Assembly: GCF_014652875.1 (NCBI RefSeq)
Contig: NZ_BMZQ01000002.1
Span: forward strand, 620,001-684,000
DNA: 64,000 bases
Source: Tianweitania populi
Lineage (GTDB): Bacteria; Pseudomonadota; Alphaproteobacteria; Rhizobiales; Rhizobiaceae
Direction of reading: 5' to 3'
Part shown: piece by piece, positions 24,082-32,787 of the stretch
How positions within the stretch are numbered: position 1 is the stretch's first letter
How the letters are laid out: each line of letters opens with the position of its first letter
Made by a program: the position numbers and the translations under genes
Notes under the pieces: model-generated
Databases searched by the model: none
Seen by the model: only the letters and a program-made list of their open reading frames with translations
Told to the model about the DNA's origin: nothing

Positions 24082-25215
24082 GTGGACACACTCGAACGCG
24101 CCATTCGATCAGCGCTCGAAAAGGGCGATGCTGGGGATCGTGCATACCGAGAAAAGGTGTACCAATCCGCCTTCGCGGCGCTCGAACGCGCCTTGAACAA
24201 TCCCAACGTGTCGGAAGAAAGTGCATTGGCGCGCCGTTCCAGCCTGCAGCAAACCATCGCCCGCGTGGAAGGCGAGCATCTTGCCGTGTCCCGGCCAGTG
24301 CCGGTTCAACCTCAGGACGAACGGCGTGTCGCACCTGAGGCTCCGCGCGTCCAAGCGCGCAACGAAGCGCCGCGCGTTGCGGAACCCGACCTACGCGCCG
24401 AACCGCGCCATCCTCCGCAGGCTCGCCCTTATCCGACCGAGCGCCGTGAGCCGGTTCTCGGCGGCGAACACCGTGCGCCGGTGCTGGACGAGTACCGGAT
24501 TGACGCCGATCTCGATGAAACGGTGCGGGGCGAGCCGCGCAGCGTGCGGCGCAAGCGCCGGCCGTTTGCCATGCTGTTCGTGGCCATCACCGCTCTTGCC
24601 TTGATCGCGCTTGCCGCCTGGTGGGTGGTGGGCAGCGGCCTCCTTATTCCCGCGGAACAACGCGACGGTTCGGTGCCGAACCCCTCGCCGGTTCGCGAAG
24701 CCGAAGGGTTCAATCCCGCCGCCGGCACTGCGCCTGGCAACACGGGGGCGCCACGGCTTGGCGCCGAGGCCGCCGATCCCAACGCGATCGCGCTCTTTAC
24801 GCCGGGCGAACAGGACGACTTCACCACGCCCAGCGATGCGGTTGCCGAGTTAACGGGCGAAGGCGAGGCCCGCGCGCTGCGCATCCATTCCGGCCGCTCC
24901 GGTTCGGCCATCGCCTTCAACGTGCCGCAGGACGTGTTGAAGCAGTTGGCGGGGCGGCGCGCTTTGTTCGTGGTGGAAGCGCAGGCGGAAGACGGCGAGG
25001 CCACCCAGATTTCGATCAGTTGTTCCTTCGGAGAACTGGGCGATTGCGGCGGGCGGCGGCGCTTCGACCTGACCGGCGAGCGCGGCGACGTGATCTTCGA
25101 TGTCGATCTGCCGACGGTGGAGCCGGGATCCGATGGCACGATCGCCATCGTCAGCGATGTCTCCAACAACGGCAAGGCCGTGGACATCTATTCGATCCGC
25201 GTGTCTGGAAATTAA
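24082..25215 (+). CDS. Single-pass membrane protein with C-terminal beta-rich domain, uncharacterised
   Basis: A 377-residue protein with three parts. Residues 1-70 are helical and cytoplasmic (MDTLERAIRSALEKGD, then YREKVYQSAFAALERAL). Residues 70-155 are a charged Pro/Arg/Glu-rich linker. One transmembrane helix follows at about 158-182 (FAMLFVAITALALIALAAWW), preceded by RRKRR, so the rest should be periplasmic. The outer domain (~245-377) is beta-rich and resembles a jelly-roll ligand-binding fold, with conserved cysteines in ISCSFGELGDCGG. The start is a GTG with AGAGGA just upstream. No named family is recognised; architecture of this kind suggests an envelope sensor or scaffold. Confidence 0.7.
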   Translation: MDTLERAIRSALEKGDAGDRAYREKVYQSAFAALERALNNPNVSEESALARRSSLQQTIARVEGEHLAVSRPVPVQPQDERRVAPEAPRVQARNEAPRVAEPDLRAEPRHPPQARPYPTERREPVLGGEHRAPVLDEYRIDADLDETVRGEPRSVRRKRRPFAMLFVAITALALIALAAWWVVGSGLLIPAEQRDGSVPNPSPVREAEGFNPAAGTAPGNTGAPRLGAEAADPNAIALFTPGEQDDFTTPSDAVAELTGEGEARALRIHSGRSGSAIAFNVPQDVLKQLAGRRALFVVEAQAEDGEATQISISCSFGELGDCGGRRRFDLTGERGDVIFDVDLPTVEPGSDGTIAIVSDVSNNGKAVDIYSIRVSGN

Positions 25216-25221
25216 AAGCGG

Positions 25222-26820
25222 CTAAGCGTCCAGCATCGACTGCAGCGTTTCGATACGGTCAGCTTCTGCCGTCGGCTTGTCCCAGCGCAGGCGATTGATG
25301 CGGGGAAAGCGCATGGCGACGCCGGATTTGTGGCGGGTCGAGCGGTTGAGGCCTTCGAAGGCGACCTCGAACACCAGACCGGTGGTGCGGTCCGCGCGCA
25401 CGGAGCGCACCGGGCCGAAGCGGTCGATCGTGTTGTCGCGCACAAATTTGTCGATCTGCTTCAACTCCTCGTCGGTGAAGCCGAAATAGGCCTTGCCGAC
25501 CGGCACGAGCTCGGGCGCATCTTCCGGGCCGGACCAGACGCCGAACGTGTAATCGGAATAGAAGCTGGAGCGCTTGCCGTGGCCGCGCTGCGCATACATC
25601 AGAACGGCATCAACCGTGTAGGGATCGCGCTTCCACTTGAACCACGGACCTTTCGGTCGGCCGGGCACATAAGTTGAATCCCACCGCTTCACCATCACAC
25701 CCTCGATAATGGGATGCGGCGGATGCTTGCGCATCTCGTCGAGCTGCGCCCAGCTGTCGAAGGACACAAAGCGGGATACGTCGAAGCGGGCGGGATCGAG
25801 CGTGGAAACAAAGGCCTTGAGATGCTTGCGGCGCTCGACGAAGGTAAGGCCGCGCAGGTCCTCTTCGCCGCGCTGAAGAATGTCGTAGACCCGCACGAAG
25901 ACCGGAAATTCCGCCTGGACCTTGGGCGAAACGCTCTTGCGATTGAGCCGCTGTTGCAGATCGGAAAAGGTGGCGGTTCTGCCTTGCGGGTCGCCGACCA
26001 GCAATTCGCCGTCGATCACGCCATCGAAGGTGACGGCCTGCATCAGGTCGGGGAAGGAGCCGCTGATATCGTCGCCGGTGCGCGAATACATGCGATAGGT
26101 GCCGTTGTTGGCAACGACCTGAACGCGGATGCCGTCCCATTTCCATTCGGCCGCGTAATCCGACGGTTCAAGCTTGGTATGGTCGGTGTCGCCCATCGGC
26201 GTCGACAGCATGACCGGCCGGAACAAAGCCTGTGCCTGCGGCACCGGCTTGTCCGCCGTGCCTTCCAGCCAGGCAAACAAATCCGCGTAAGGCGCATGCA
26301 ACCCGTGCCACAGCTCCTCGATCTCGTTGACCGGCTTGCTCCCGAAATCCGCGAGCGCCTGTTTGGCAAGGCGGGCCGACACGCCGATGCGCAACGTGCC
26401 GGTGACGAGCTTGAGGATCGCAAAGCGCTCGGAAGCGGCGGAATGATCCAGCAGATCGGTCAGCACCTTACCCGCATCGGAGCGGCTGACGGCCATCAGC
26501 CGTGCCGCCACATCCGCCAGACGCAGTTCGGTGCCTGCGCCGTCGTCGCCGGTCGGCCAAACCAGGCTGATCGTTTCGGCGAGATCGCCGACATAATCAT
26601 AGGAATAGCCGAACAGAACAGGGTCCATACGCTCGCTCATCAGCGCCCGCAGCAGCGCCGGCTTCACGGCGGGAAAATCGAGGTCACCGATCAAGGCAGC
26701 AAGCGCCAGACCACGATCGGGATCGGGTGCGGCGCGGAAATAATCCACCATCAGCTGGAGCTTGCGGTTGCGCGACGGCGTAAGCACGAGACGGTCGAGG
26801 AGTTCGGCGAAGGCCCTCAT
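25222..26820 (-). CDS. ATP-dependent DNA ligase of the Lhr-associated repair cluster
   Basis: A 532-residue ligase that seals DNA nicks through a lysyl-AMP intermediate. The N-terminal ~200 residues form the helical DNA-binding domain. The nucleotidyl-transferase motif I is EWKWDGIRV with Lys227. Motif III is in VIDGELLVG and motifs IV/V in the IIEGVMVKRWDS and WFKWKRDPY segments. A C-terminal OB domain follows. This is the bacterial PP_1105/TIGR04120 type found with a helicase, a nuclease and a phosphoesterase, not the NHEJ LigD type: no polymerase or Ku gene is near. It overlaps the nuclease gene by 4 bases. Confidence 0.93.
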   Translation of the reverse strand: MRAFAELLDRLVLTPSRNRKLQLMVDYFRAAPDPDRGLALAALIGDLDFPAVKPALLRALMSERMDPVLFGYSYDYVGDLAETISLVWPTGDDGAGTELRLADVAARLMAVSRSDAGKVLTDLLDHSAASERFAILKLVTGTLRIGVSARLAKQALADFGSKPVNEIEELWHGLHAPYADLFAWLEGTADKPVPQAQALFRPVMLSTPMGDTDHTKLEPSDYAAEWKWDGIRVQVVANNGTYRMYSRTGDDISGSFPDLMQAVTFDGVIDGELLVGDPQGRTATFSDLQQRLNRKSVSPKVQAEFPVFVRVYDILQRGEEDLRGLTFVERRKHLKAFVSTLDPARFDVSRFVSFDSWAQLDEMRKHPPHPIIEGVMVKRWDSTYVPGRPKGPWFKWKRDPYTVDAVLMYAQRGHGKRSSFYSDYTFGVWSGPEDAPELVPVGKAYFGFTDEELKQIDKFVRDNTIDRFGPVRSVRADRTTGLVFEVAFEGLNRSTRHKSGVAMRFPRINRLRWDKPTAEADRIETLQSMLDA

Positions 26821-27827
26821 TCCGACTCGTCCTCATAGCCCACGAGATGCAGCGGCTGGGCGCGCAGCTGCTTGAGCTCGCAATACCGCACCAGCGCTTC
26901 CTCGCGGCCGTGCGTGACCCAGATCTCACCCGCGCCCACTTCGTCGATCGTGTCGCACAGCTCGTCCCAGTCGCAATGGTCGGAGATGATCAGCGGCAGT
27001 TCGACGCCGCGCTGGCGGGCGCGCTGGCGCACCTGCATCCAGCCGGATGCGAAGGCTGCAACCGGATCAGCGAAGCGACGCGCCCAGCGATCCGCGAAGG
27101 ACGACGGTGTGCCGACCACGATGGCGCCGGCGAAATCGGTCTTGGCGCCTTTTTCCAGCGTCGCAGGCTTCAGCTCGCCGAGATCGATGCCTTGCGTCTG
27201 GTAATAATCGCACAGCTTCTGCAGCGCGCCGTGGATAAAGATCGGCCGATCATAGCCGGCGTCGCGCAGTTCCTTGATGACGCGCTGCGCCTTGCCCAGC
27301 GCGTAAGCGCCGACCATGTGGGTACGGTCGGGGAATTGCGATACCGAACGCAGCAGCTTGGCTACTTCCGCCTTTGAATCCGGGTGGCGGAACACCGGCA
27401 AGCCGAAGGTCGCTTCGGTGATGAAGATATCGCAGGGCACCAGTTCGAACGCCTGGCAGCTCGGATCATGACGGCGCTTGTAGTCGCCCGATGCCACAAT
27501 GCGCAGTCCGCCACATTCCACCGCGATCTGTGCCGAGCCAAGAACATGGCCGGCCGGATGAAAGGTCACCGTGCAATCGCCGAAGCTGATCGGTTTACCC
27601 CATTCGGCCGCCTGACTGCTTTGTGCGAAAGTGGCGCCATAGCGGATCGCCATGATGTCGAGCGTTTGCTGCGTGGCGAGCACGGCCGTGTTGCCGGGGC
27701 GCGCATGATCGGCATGGCCATGCGTAATCAGCGCGCGCGCAACCGGGCGCACCGGATCGATGAAGAAATCGCCGGGCGGGCAGTAAAGGCCTTCGGGGCG
27801 GGGATGAAGCAGGTCTTGGCCGCGCAT
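26817..27827 (-). CDS. DNA ligase-associated nuclease, metallo-beta-lactamase fold
   Basis: A 336-residue protein of the beta-CASP/Artemis-SNM1-like group (TIGR04122). The metal-binding motif THGHADHARPG lies near residue 35. Later metal ligands are in FHPAGHVLGSAQI, VASGDYKRR and ITEATFGLP. In the described Pseudomonas putida cluster the equivalent protein is a manganese-dependent DNA nuclease. It is the first gene of the leftward operon and is co-translated with the ligase. Confidence 0.92.
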   Translation of the reverse strand: MRGQDLLHPRPEGLYCPPGDFFIDPVRPVARALITHGHADHARPGNTAVLATQQTLDIMAIRYGATFAQSSQAAEWGKPISFGDCTVTFHPAGHVLGSAQIAVECGGLRIVASGDYKRRHDPSCQAFELVPCDIFITEATFGLPVFRHPDSKAEVAKLLRSVSQFPDRTHMVGAYALGKAQRVIKELRDAGYDRPIFIHGALQKLCDYYQTQGIDLGELKPATLEKGAKTDFAGAIVVGTPSSFADRWARRFADPVAAFASGWMQVRQRARQRGVELPLIISDHCDWDELCDTIDEVGAGEIWVTHGREEALVRYCELKQLRAQPLHLVGYEDESE

Positions 27828-27943
27828 GGTCTTCTAGATAGGTGCGCGAGCCCAAGCGGGAAGTCTGCCTTGCGCAGGCTCTTGCCAAGGGCCGGTTCTG
27901 GCGTCATACGCGTCCACCTTCTCCCTTTTCAACGCGGTGGCCG

Positions 27944-28861
27944 ATGGCCTTTACGACCCTGTCTTCTGGACTGTCCTCCGGCGACTTTCTTGCCGACCGC
28001 CGCGCGGACTATGCCGAAATGCTGGCGGAAGGCAGTGACTGGACCGCCGCCGCGGAGCTGATGACAGGGGCTCTGGAGATCGCACCGAACTGGGCCGCCG
28101 GCTGGTTTCGCCTCGGTGAGCTGCGCGAGAAGGCAGACGACACGGCGGGCGCGGAACAAGCCTGGCGCGAGGCCCTGCGCTTGGAACCGACCGACCGCTT
28201 CGGCGCCACACTGAAGCTTGCTTTGCTGGGCGCCACTCCTATTCCCGAGACACCACCGGCCGACTTCGTGGAAGCCTTGTTCGACGATTATGCCGACCGT
28301 TTCGATCATGCGCTGGTCGACAAGCTCGGCTACCGCGTGCCCGAACTGCTGGAAGCTGCCCTCCACGCAACCGGTCGCACCCACTTCGACAAGGCGGTCG
28401 ACCTCGGCTGCGGCACAGGCCTGATGGGCGAAAGGCTGCGGCCGCTTTGCGGCGGTCTGGAAGGCATCGACCTTTCAGCCGAAATGCTGCGCAAGGCCGA
28501 CGCTCGCAGCGTGTATGACCGGCTGATCAAGGGCGACATCGCGGAACTGGACATCGCACCGAGCATCGACCTCGTCACGGCGGCCGACGTCTTCATGTAT
28601 GTTGGCACGCTGGAAGCCGTGTTCGCCAAAGTGGCCGCGATGCTGGAAACCAGCGGGCTATTCGCCTTTTCGGTGGAAGCGTCCGATGGCGACGATCTCG
28701 TGCTGCGCGAATCCCGCCGCTATGCGCATGGGCGGGCCTATGTGGAGCGGGAATTGGCGAGAGCGGGGTTTGTGCTGGTGTCGCTAACGGAGGACACGAT
28801 CAGGAGGGATCGCGGCGAGGCGATCAGGGGGCTGGTGGTGGTGGCGGCGAGACCGACTTGA
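27944..28861 (+). CDS. TPR-containing class I methyltransferase
   Basis: A 305-residue protein. Residues ~20-85 form about two tetratricopeptide-like helical pairs (DWTAAAELMTGALEIAPN and GWFRLGELREKADDTAGAEQ). They are followed by a SAM-methyltransferase domain with motif I VDLGCGTGLMGERLR and the acidic loop GIDLSAEMLRKA. Proteins with this fusion are often annotated as methyltransferases acting on proteins, but the substrate here is unknown. The start at ATG 27944 is chosen over the open-frame start at 27842 because the extra 34 residues lack domain character. It sits inside the DNA-repair cluster, divergent from the nuclease gene by ~116 bases. Confidence 0.8.
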   Translation: MAFTTLSSGLSSGDFLADRRADYAEMLAEGSDWTAAAELMTGALEIAPNWAAGWFRLGELREKADDTAGAEQAWREALRLEPTDRFGATLKLALLGATPIPETPPADFVEALFDDYADRFDHALVDKLGYRVPELLEAALHATGRTHFDKAVDLGCGTGLMGERLRPLCGGLEGIDLSAEMLRKADARSVYDRLIKGDIAELDIAPSIDLVTAADVFMYVGTLEAVFAKVAAMLETSGLFAFSVEASDGDDLVLRESRRYAHGRAYVERELARAGFVLVSLTEDTIRRDRGEAIRGLVVVAARPT

Positions 28862-28914
28862 AATATCCGATAGAACGCGTACCATATTTATGTACACAAT
28901 GATTTTGAGTGCTT

Positions 28915-29217
28915 ATGGAATTCGAATGGGATGAAAACAAGCGTGATGAGACATTGCAGTCTCGACGCGTTGACATCCTTTATGCTGCCGGCATCTTCGA
29001 AGGAGATGTGGTCACCAGCGTAGATCAGCGGTCCGATTATGGAGAGGTCCGACTGATTTCAGTAGGTATGATCGAGGACGAGTGTTTCGTTGTGCTTCAT
29101 ACGCAGCGTGGCCACGTCACCCGGCTGATCACTGCCTGGAAAGGAGGGCGAAATGCCCGAAGAAAATATCAAGCGTGCTACCCTGGCAGAACTCACCAGG
29201 ATGAGAAAGGCGGGTGA
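28915..29217 (+). CDS. brnT: BrnT-family ribonuclease toxin
   Basis: A 100-residue type II toxin of the RelE-like fold. It opens MEFEWDENKRDETLQSR, the BrnT signature, followed by a hydrophobic FEGDVV segment, and ends with the ARRKYQACYPG region. BrnT proteins cleave RNA and are neutralised by BrnA. The ATG at 28915 is preferred to a GTG two codons earlier. The ~50 bases upstream are A/T-rich, with GTAC repeats at 28879-28895 that may serve as the autoregulatory promoter/operator. Its 3' end overlaps brnA by 65 bases. Confidence 0.85.
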   Translation: MEFEWDENKRDETLQSRRVDILYAAGIFEGDVVTSVDQRSDYGEVRLISVGMIEDECFVVLHTQRGHVTRLITAWKGGRNARRKYQACYPGRTHQDEKGG

Positions 29218-29434
29218 ACTCTACTACTCGCCCGATGCGCCGGAAGGCGAAGACCTTGGCCCGGAATTTTGGGCAAACGCGAAAATCGTACAACCATCCT
29301 CCCGGTCTGTGCATCTGCGGCTTGATCAGGAGGTCTTCGACTTCTTTTACAAGCAGGCGGCCGGCAAGGGTCATTTGACCAAGATGCAGAATGTGCTGCG
29401 GGCCTATGTGGCTGCTCAAAAAGGTGCTCGGTAG
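29153..29434 (+). CDS. brnA: BrnA-family antitoxin
   Basis: A 93-residue partner of BrnT. The N-terminal part is charged and probably binds the toxin. The C-terminal SVHLRLDQEVFDFFY and GKGHLTKMQNVLRAYVAAQ block is the ribbon-helix-helix DNA-binding domain of BrnA, used for autorepression. GGAGGG lies directly before the ATG. Toxin-first order with a long overlap is the usual brnTA layout. Confidence 0.87.
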   Translation: MPEENIKRATLAELTRMRKAGELYYSPDAPEGEDLGPEFWANAKIVQPSSRSVHLRLDQEVFDFFYKQAAGKGHLTKMQNVLRAYVAAQKGAR

Positions 29435-29496
29435 CGCCGCTTGCCTTTGCCACCTGAGAGTTGGCGCAGTGCCTTTCACCGCCCTATCTTGATGGT

Positions 29497-32049
29497 GTGA
29501 CAAAGCTCATCCTCCCTCCTTCCCCCGACACCACCCTGCCCGCCCGGCTACCGGAACCGTTTCTACGATGGTTCGGCAAGAAGGGGTGGGCGCCGCGGCC
29601 GCATCAGGTGGATTTGCTGGGGCGGGCGCAGGCGGGAAAGTCGGTGCTGCTGATTGCGCCGACCGGTGCGGGCAAGACGCTGGCGGGGTTTTTGCCGAGC
29701 CTGACGGACCTGGCGGAACGGCCGAAGAAGAAGCCGGGTGAAGCGCATCGCGGCGTGCATACGCTGTATATCAGCCCGCTGAAGGCGCTCGCGGTGGACA
29801 TCGAGCGCAACCTGACCACGCCCGTCAATGAAATTGGCCTTAAGGTTACGCTGGAAACGCGAACGGGCGACACGCCGGCATCGAAGCGCCAGCGTCAAAA
29901 ACTATCGCCGCCCGATATTCTTCTCACCACCCCCGAACAGCTGGCCCTGCTGATCGCCAGCAACGAGCCTGAGCGCTTCTTTGCCGATCTTCGCTATGTC
30001 GTGCTCGATGAGTTGCATGCGCTCGTCACCTCCAAGCGCGGGCATCTTCTTGCGCTGGGTCTTGCGCGACTGCGCAGCTTTTGCCCTGATCTGCAGGTCA
30101 TCGGCCTGTCCGCAACGGTTGCCGAACCCGACGAGCTTCGCCGCTGGCTGGTGAGCCAGGCGGAACCCGGCGCTATGTCGGACCTCATCACGGTCGATGG
30201 CGGCGCCAAGCCTGACATTTCCATCCTGAAGTCGGAAGAGCGCGTGCCGTGGGCGGGCCATACGAGCCGCTACGCCATTCCGGAAATTTATCAGGCGGTC
30301 AAGGATCACAAGACGACGCTGTTATTCGTCAACACACGCTTCCAGGCCGAACTGCTGTTTTCGGAACTGTGGCGCGTCAACGAGGATACGCTGCCGATCG
30401 CGCTCCATCATGGCTCGCTGGATGTCGGCCAGCGCCGTCGCGTCGAAAAGGCGATGGAAGCGAATGCGCTGCGGGCGATCGTCGCGACCTCGACGCTCGA
30501 TCTCGGGATCGATTGGGGCGATGTCGATCTCGTCGTGCATGTCGGCGCGCCCAAGGGTGCCAGCCGATTGGCACAACGCATCGGCCGTTCCAATCACCGC
30601 ATGGATGAACCCTCCAAGGCGATCCTCATTCCCGCCAACCGGTTCGAAGTGCTGGAATGCGAGGCCGCGCTGGAAGCCAACTATCTCGGCGCGCAAGACA
30701 CGCCGCCGCTCCTCTCAGGTGCGATCGATGTGTTGGCGCAGCATGTGCTGGGAACGGCCTGCGGTTCACCCTTCCATCCCGACGCGCTTTATGCCGAGGT
30801 GCGCACGGCAGCACCTTATGCCGACCTCGACCGCACCACCTTCGATCGCATCATCGATTTCGTCGCCACAGGCGGTTATGCGCTGCGGGCCTATGAGCGC
30901 TATGCCAAGATCCGCAAGACCAAGGAGGGTCTCTGGCGCATCAGCCATCCGCGCTATGCGCAGCAATATCGCCTGAATGTCGGCACGATCGTCGAGGCGC
31001 CGTCGCTCAACATTCGCTATGTAGGCAAAGGTCGCGGCACAGCTTCGCGTGGCGGCATGACACTGGGCAAGATCGAGGAAAGCTTCCTTGAACAGCTCGA
31101 ATATCATGACACGTTCATGTTCGCCGGCAAGATTCTGCGCTTCGAAGGCATTCGCGACAATGAGTGCTTCGTGTCGAACGCGCCGGATTCAGAACCGAAA
31201 GTTCCTTACTGGGGCGGCTCGAAGTTTCCGCTGACCACCTATCTCGCCGAGGTTGTGCGCGGCATGCTGGCCGATCCGGAGCGCTGGAAGGCATTGCCAA
31301 GCCAAGTGGCTGACTGGCTGCGCATGCAGGCCGACAGGTCCGTCCTACCCAATCCCCACGATCTGCTGGTGGAAACATTTCCGCGCGGCAACCGCTTCTA
31401 CATGGTGGCCTATCCGTTCGAGGGCAGGCTCGCGCATCAGACGCTCGGCATGCTCTTGACCAAGCGACTGGAGCGCGCCCGTCTTCATCCCCTAGGCTTC
31501 GTGGCGACTGATTATTCGCTGGCAGTCTGGGGTATGGAAGACATGGGACATGCCTTCAAAACGGGAAAGCATCGTCTTTCGGACCTGTTCGACGAAGACA
31601 TGCTGGGCGACGATCTCGAAGAGTGGCTGAATTCCTCTTATCTCCTCAAGCGCACGTTCCGGAACTGTTCGGTGATTGCGGGGCTGATCGAAAAGCGCTT
31701 TCCAGGACAGGAAAAGACCGGAAAGCAGGTCACCGTCTCGGCCGACCTCATTTACGACGTCTTGCGCTCTCACGAGCCGGATCACATCCTCCTGCAGGCG
31801 ACCCGTCAGGATGCCGCAGCGGGACTGCTCGACATTCGCCGCTTGAGCGAAATGCTTGGGCGCATCCGGGGTCGAATCATGCATAAGGATCTTCAGCGGA
31901 TTTCGCCGCTGGCAGTGCCGATCATGATGGAGATCGGCAAAGAGCGCGTTCATGGCGATGTTCATGATGCTCTGCTCGCCGAAGCCGAAGACAGCCTCAT
32001 GGTTGAAGAGGCGATGGGACCGAATTGGACACAAACGCACGAGACATGA
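29497..32049 (+). CDS. lhr: Lhr-type DEXH helicase, DNA ligase-associated
   Basis: An ~850-residue superfamily 2 ATP-dependent 3'-5' DNA helicase of the Lhr-core type (TIGR04121). Motifs are Q-like PRPHQ, Walker A APTGAGKTLAGF, box II DELHALVTSKRG, SATV, and motif VI QRIGRSNHR. The winged helix and the Lhr-specific C-terminal domain follow. It lacks the long C-terminal extension of full-length Lhr. The start is uncertain: I favour the GTG at 29497, which gives 16 residues before LPEPFLRWF, but a TTG at 29461 is also open. The stop overlaps the phosphoesterase gene (ATGA). Confidence 0.93.
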   Translation: MTKLILPPSPDTTLPARLPEPFLRWFGKKGWAPRPHQVDLLGRAQAGKSVLLIAPTGAGKTLAGFLPSLTDLAERPKKKPGEAHRGVHTLYISPLKALAVDIERNLTTPVNEIGLKVTLETRTGDTPASKRQRQKLSPPDILLTTPEQLALLIASNEPERFFADLRYVVLDELHALVTSKRGHLLALGLARLRSFCPDLQVIGLSATVAEPDELRRWLVSQAEPGAMSDLITVDGGAKPDISILKSEERVPWAGHTSRYAIPEIYQAVKDHKTTLLFVNTRFQAELLFSELWRVNEDTLPIALHHGSLDVGQRRRVEKAMEANALRAIVATSTLDLGIDWGDVDLVVHVGAPKGASRLAQRIGRSNHRMDEPSKAILIPANRFEVLECEAALEANYLGAQDTPPLLSGAIDVLAQHVLGTACGSPFHPDALYAEVRTAAPYADLDRTTFDRIIDFVATGGYALRAYERYAKIRKTKEGLWRISHPRYAQQYRLNVGTIVEAPSLNIRYVGKGRGTASRGGMTLGKIEESFLEQLEYHDTFMFAGKILRFEGIRDNECFVSNAPDSEPKVPYWGGSKFPLTTYLAEVVRGMLADPERWKALPSQVADWLRMQADRSVLPNPHDLLVETFPRGNRFYMVAYPFEGRLAHQTLGMLLTKRLERARLHPLGFVATDYSLAVWGMEDMGHAFKTGKHRLSDLFDEDMLGDDLEEWLNSSYLLKRTFRNCSVIAGLIEKRFPGQEKTGKQVTVSADLIYDVLRSHEPDHILLQATRQDAAAGLLDIRRLSEMLGRIRGRIMHKDLQRISPLAVPIMMEIGKERVHGDVHDALLAEAEDSLMVEEAMGPNWTQTHET

Positions 32050-32741
32050 TGCCGCTTGGCATTAACGGACGCATTCGCATCGCCGGGCGAGAAGCGCTGT
32101 GCGACCGCTCGGGCGCGCTCTGGTTCGCCGATCATTCTCTCCTTGTCGTTTCCGACCTCCACCTTGAGAAGGGTTCAGCCTTTGCCCGGCGCGGCTCGTT
32201 CCTGCCGCCTTACGATACGGCCACAACCCTTCTGCGTCTCGCCGTCGCGATTGAGCAGTACCAGCCGAAAGTGGTGGTCAGCCTTGGCGACAGTTTCCAC
32301 GATGGCTGGGGCTCCGAGCGCATGCCGGATCCTTTCCGCGCTCAACTTGCCGATCTGCAGAAGGGTCGCGACTGGTACTGGATCACCGGCAATCACGATC
32401 CCGACGCGCCGAAGGGGGTTTGCGGCGAGAGTGTCACTGAGATTGCGCTGGCCGGCCTTATCTTCCGTCATGAACCAACGCTTGTCTCGATCGCGGGCGA
32501 GATCGCCGGCCATCTGCATCCCGGCGCGCGCATCGTACAGCGCGGCCGCTCCGTGCGCCGCCGCTGTTTTGCCGGTGATGGCCGTCGGCTGGTGATGCCC
32601 GCCTTTGGCGCCTTTACCGGCACGCTCAACGTGCTCGACCGCGCTTACCGCAACCTGTTCGACTGGTCGAGTTTTCGCGCTCACATGATGGGCGATGCGC
32701 GCATCTACACGATCGCGCCGACCAATCTGCATCCGGGTTGA
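32046..32741 (+). CDS. pdeM: DNA ligase-associated metallophosphoesterase
   Basis: A 231-residue calcineurin-like phosphoesterase (TIGR04123). The metal-binding motifs appear in order: SDLHLEKGS, VSLGDSFHD, ITGNHDPD, and GHLHPGA. It is the fourth member of the ligase/nuclease/helicase/phosphoesterase repair set and is translationally coupled to lhr. ATGATG at 32046 offers two adjacent starts. A dinuclear manganese centre and phosphodiesterase activity are expected from the family. Confidence 0.9.
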   Translation: MMPLGINGRIRIAGREALCDRSGALWFADHSLLVVSDLHLEKGSAFARRGSFLPPYDTATTLLRLAVAIEQYQPKVVVSLGDSFHDGWGSERMPDPFRAQLADLQKGRDWYWITGNHDPDAPKGVCGESVTEIALAGLIFRHEPTLVSIAGEIAGHLHPGARIVQRGRSVRRRCFAGDGRRLVMPAFGAFTGTLNVLDRAYRNLFDWSSFRAHMMGDARIYTIAPTNLHPG

Positions 32742-32787
32742 TCAGCCCACGGCTCGTCGCGATCTAGGCGCGTACCCGAACGGGTCC

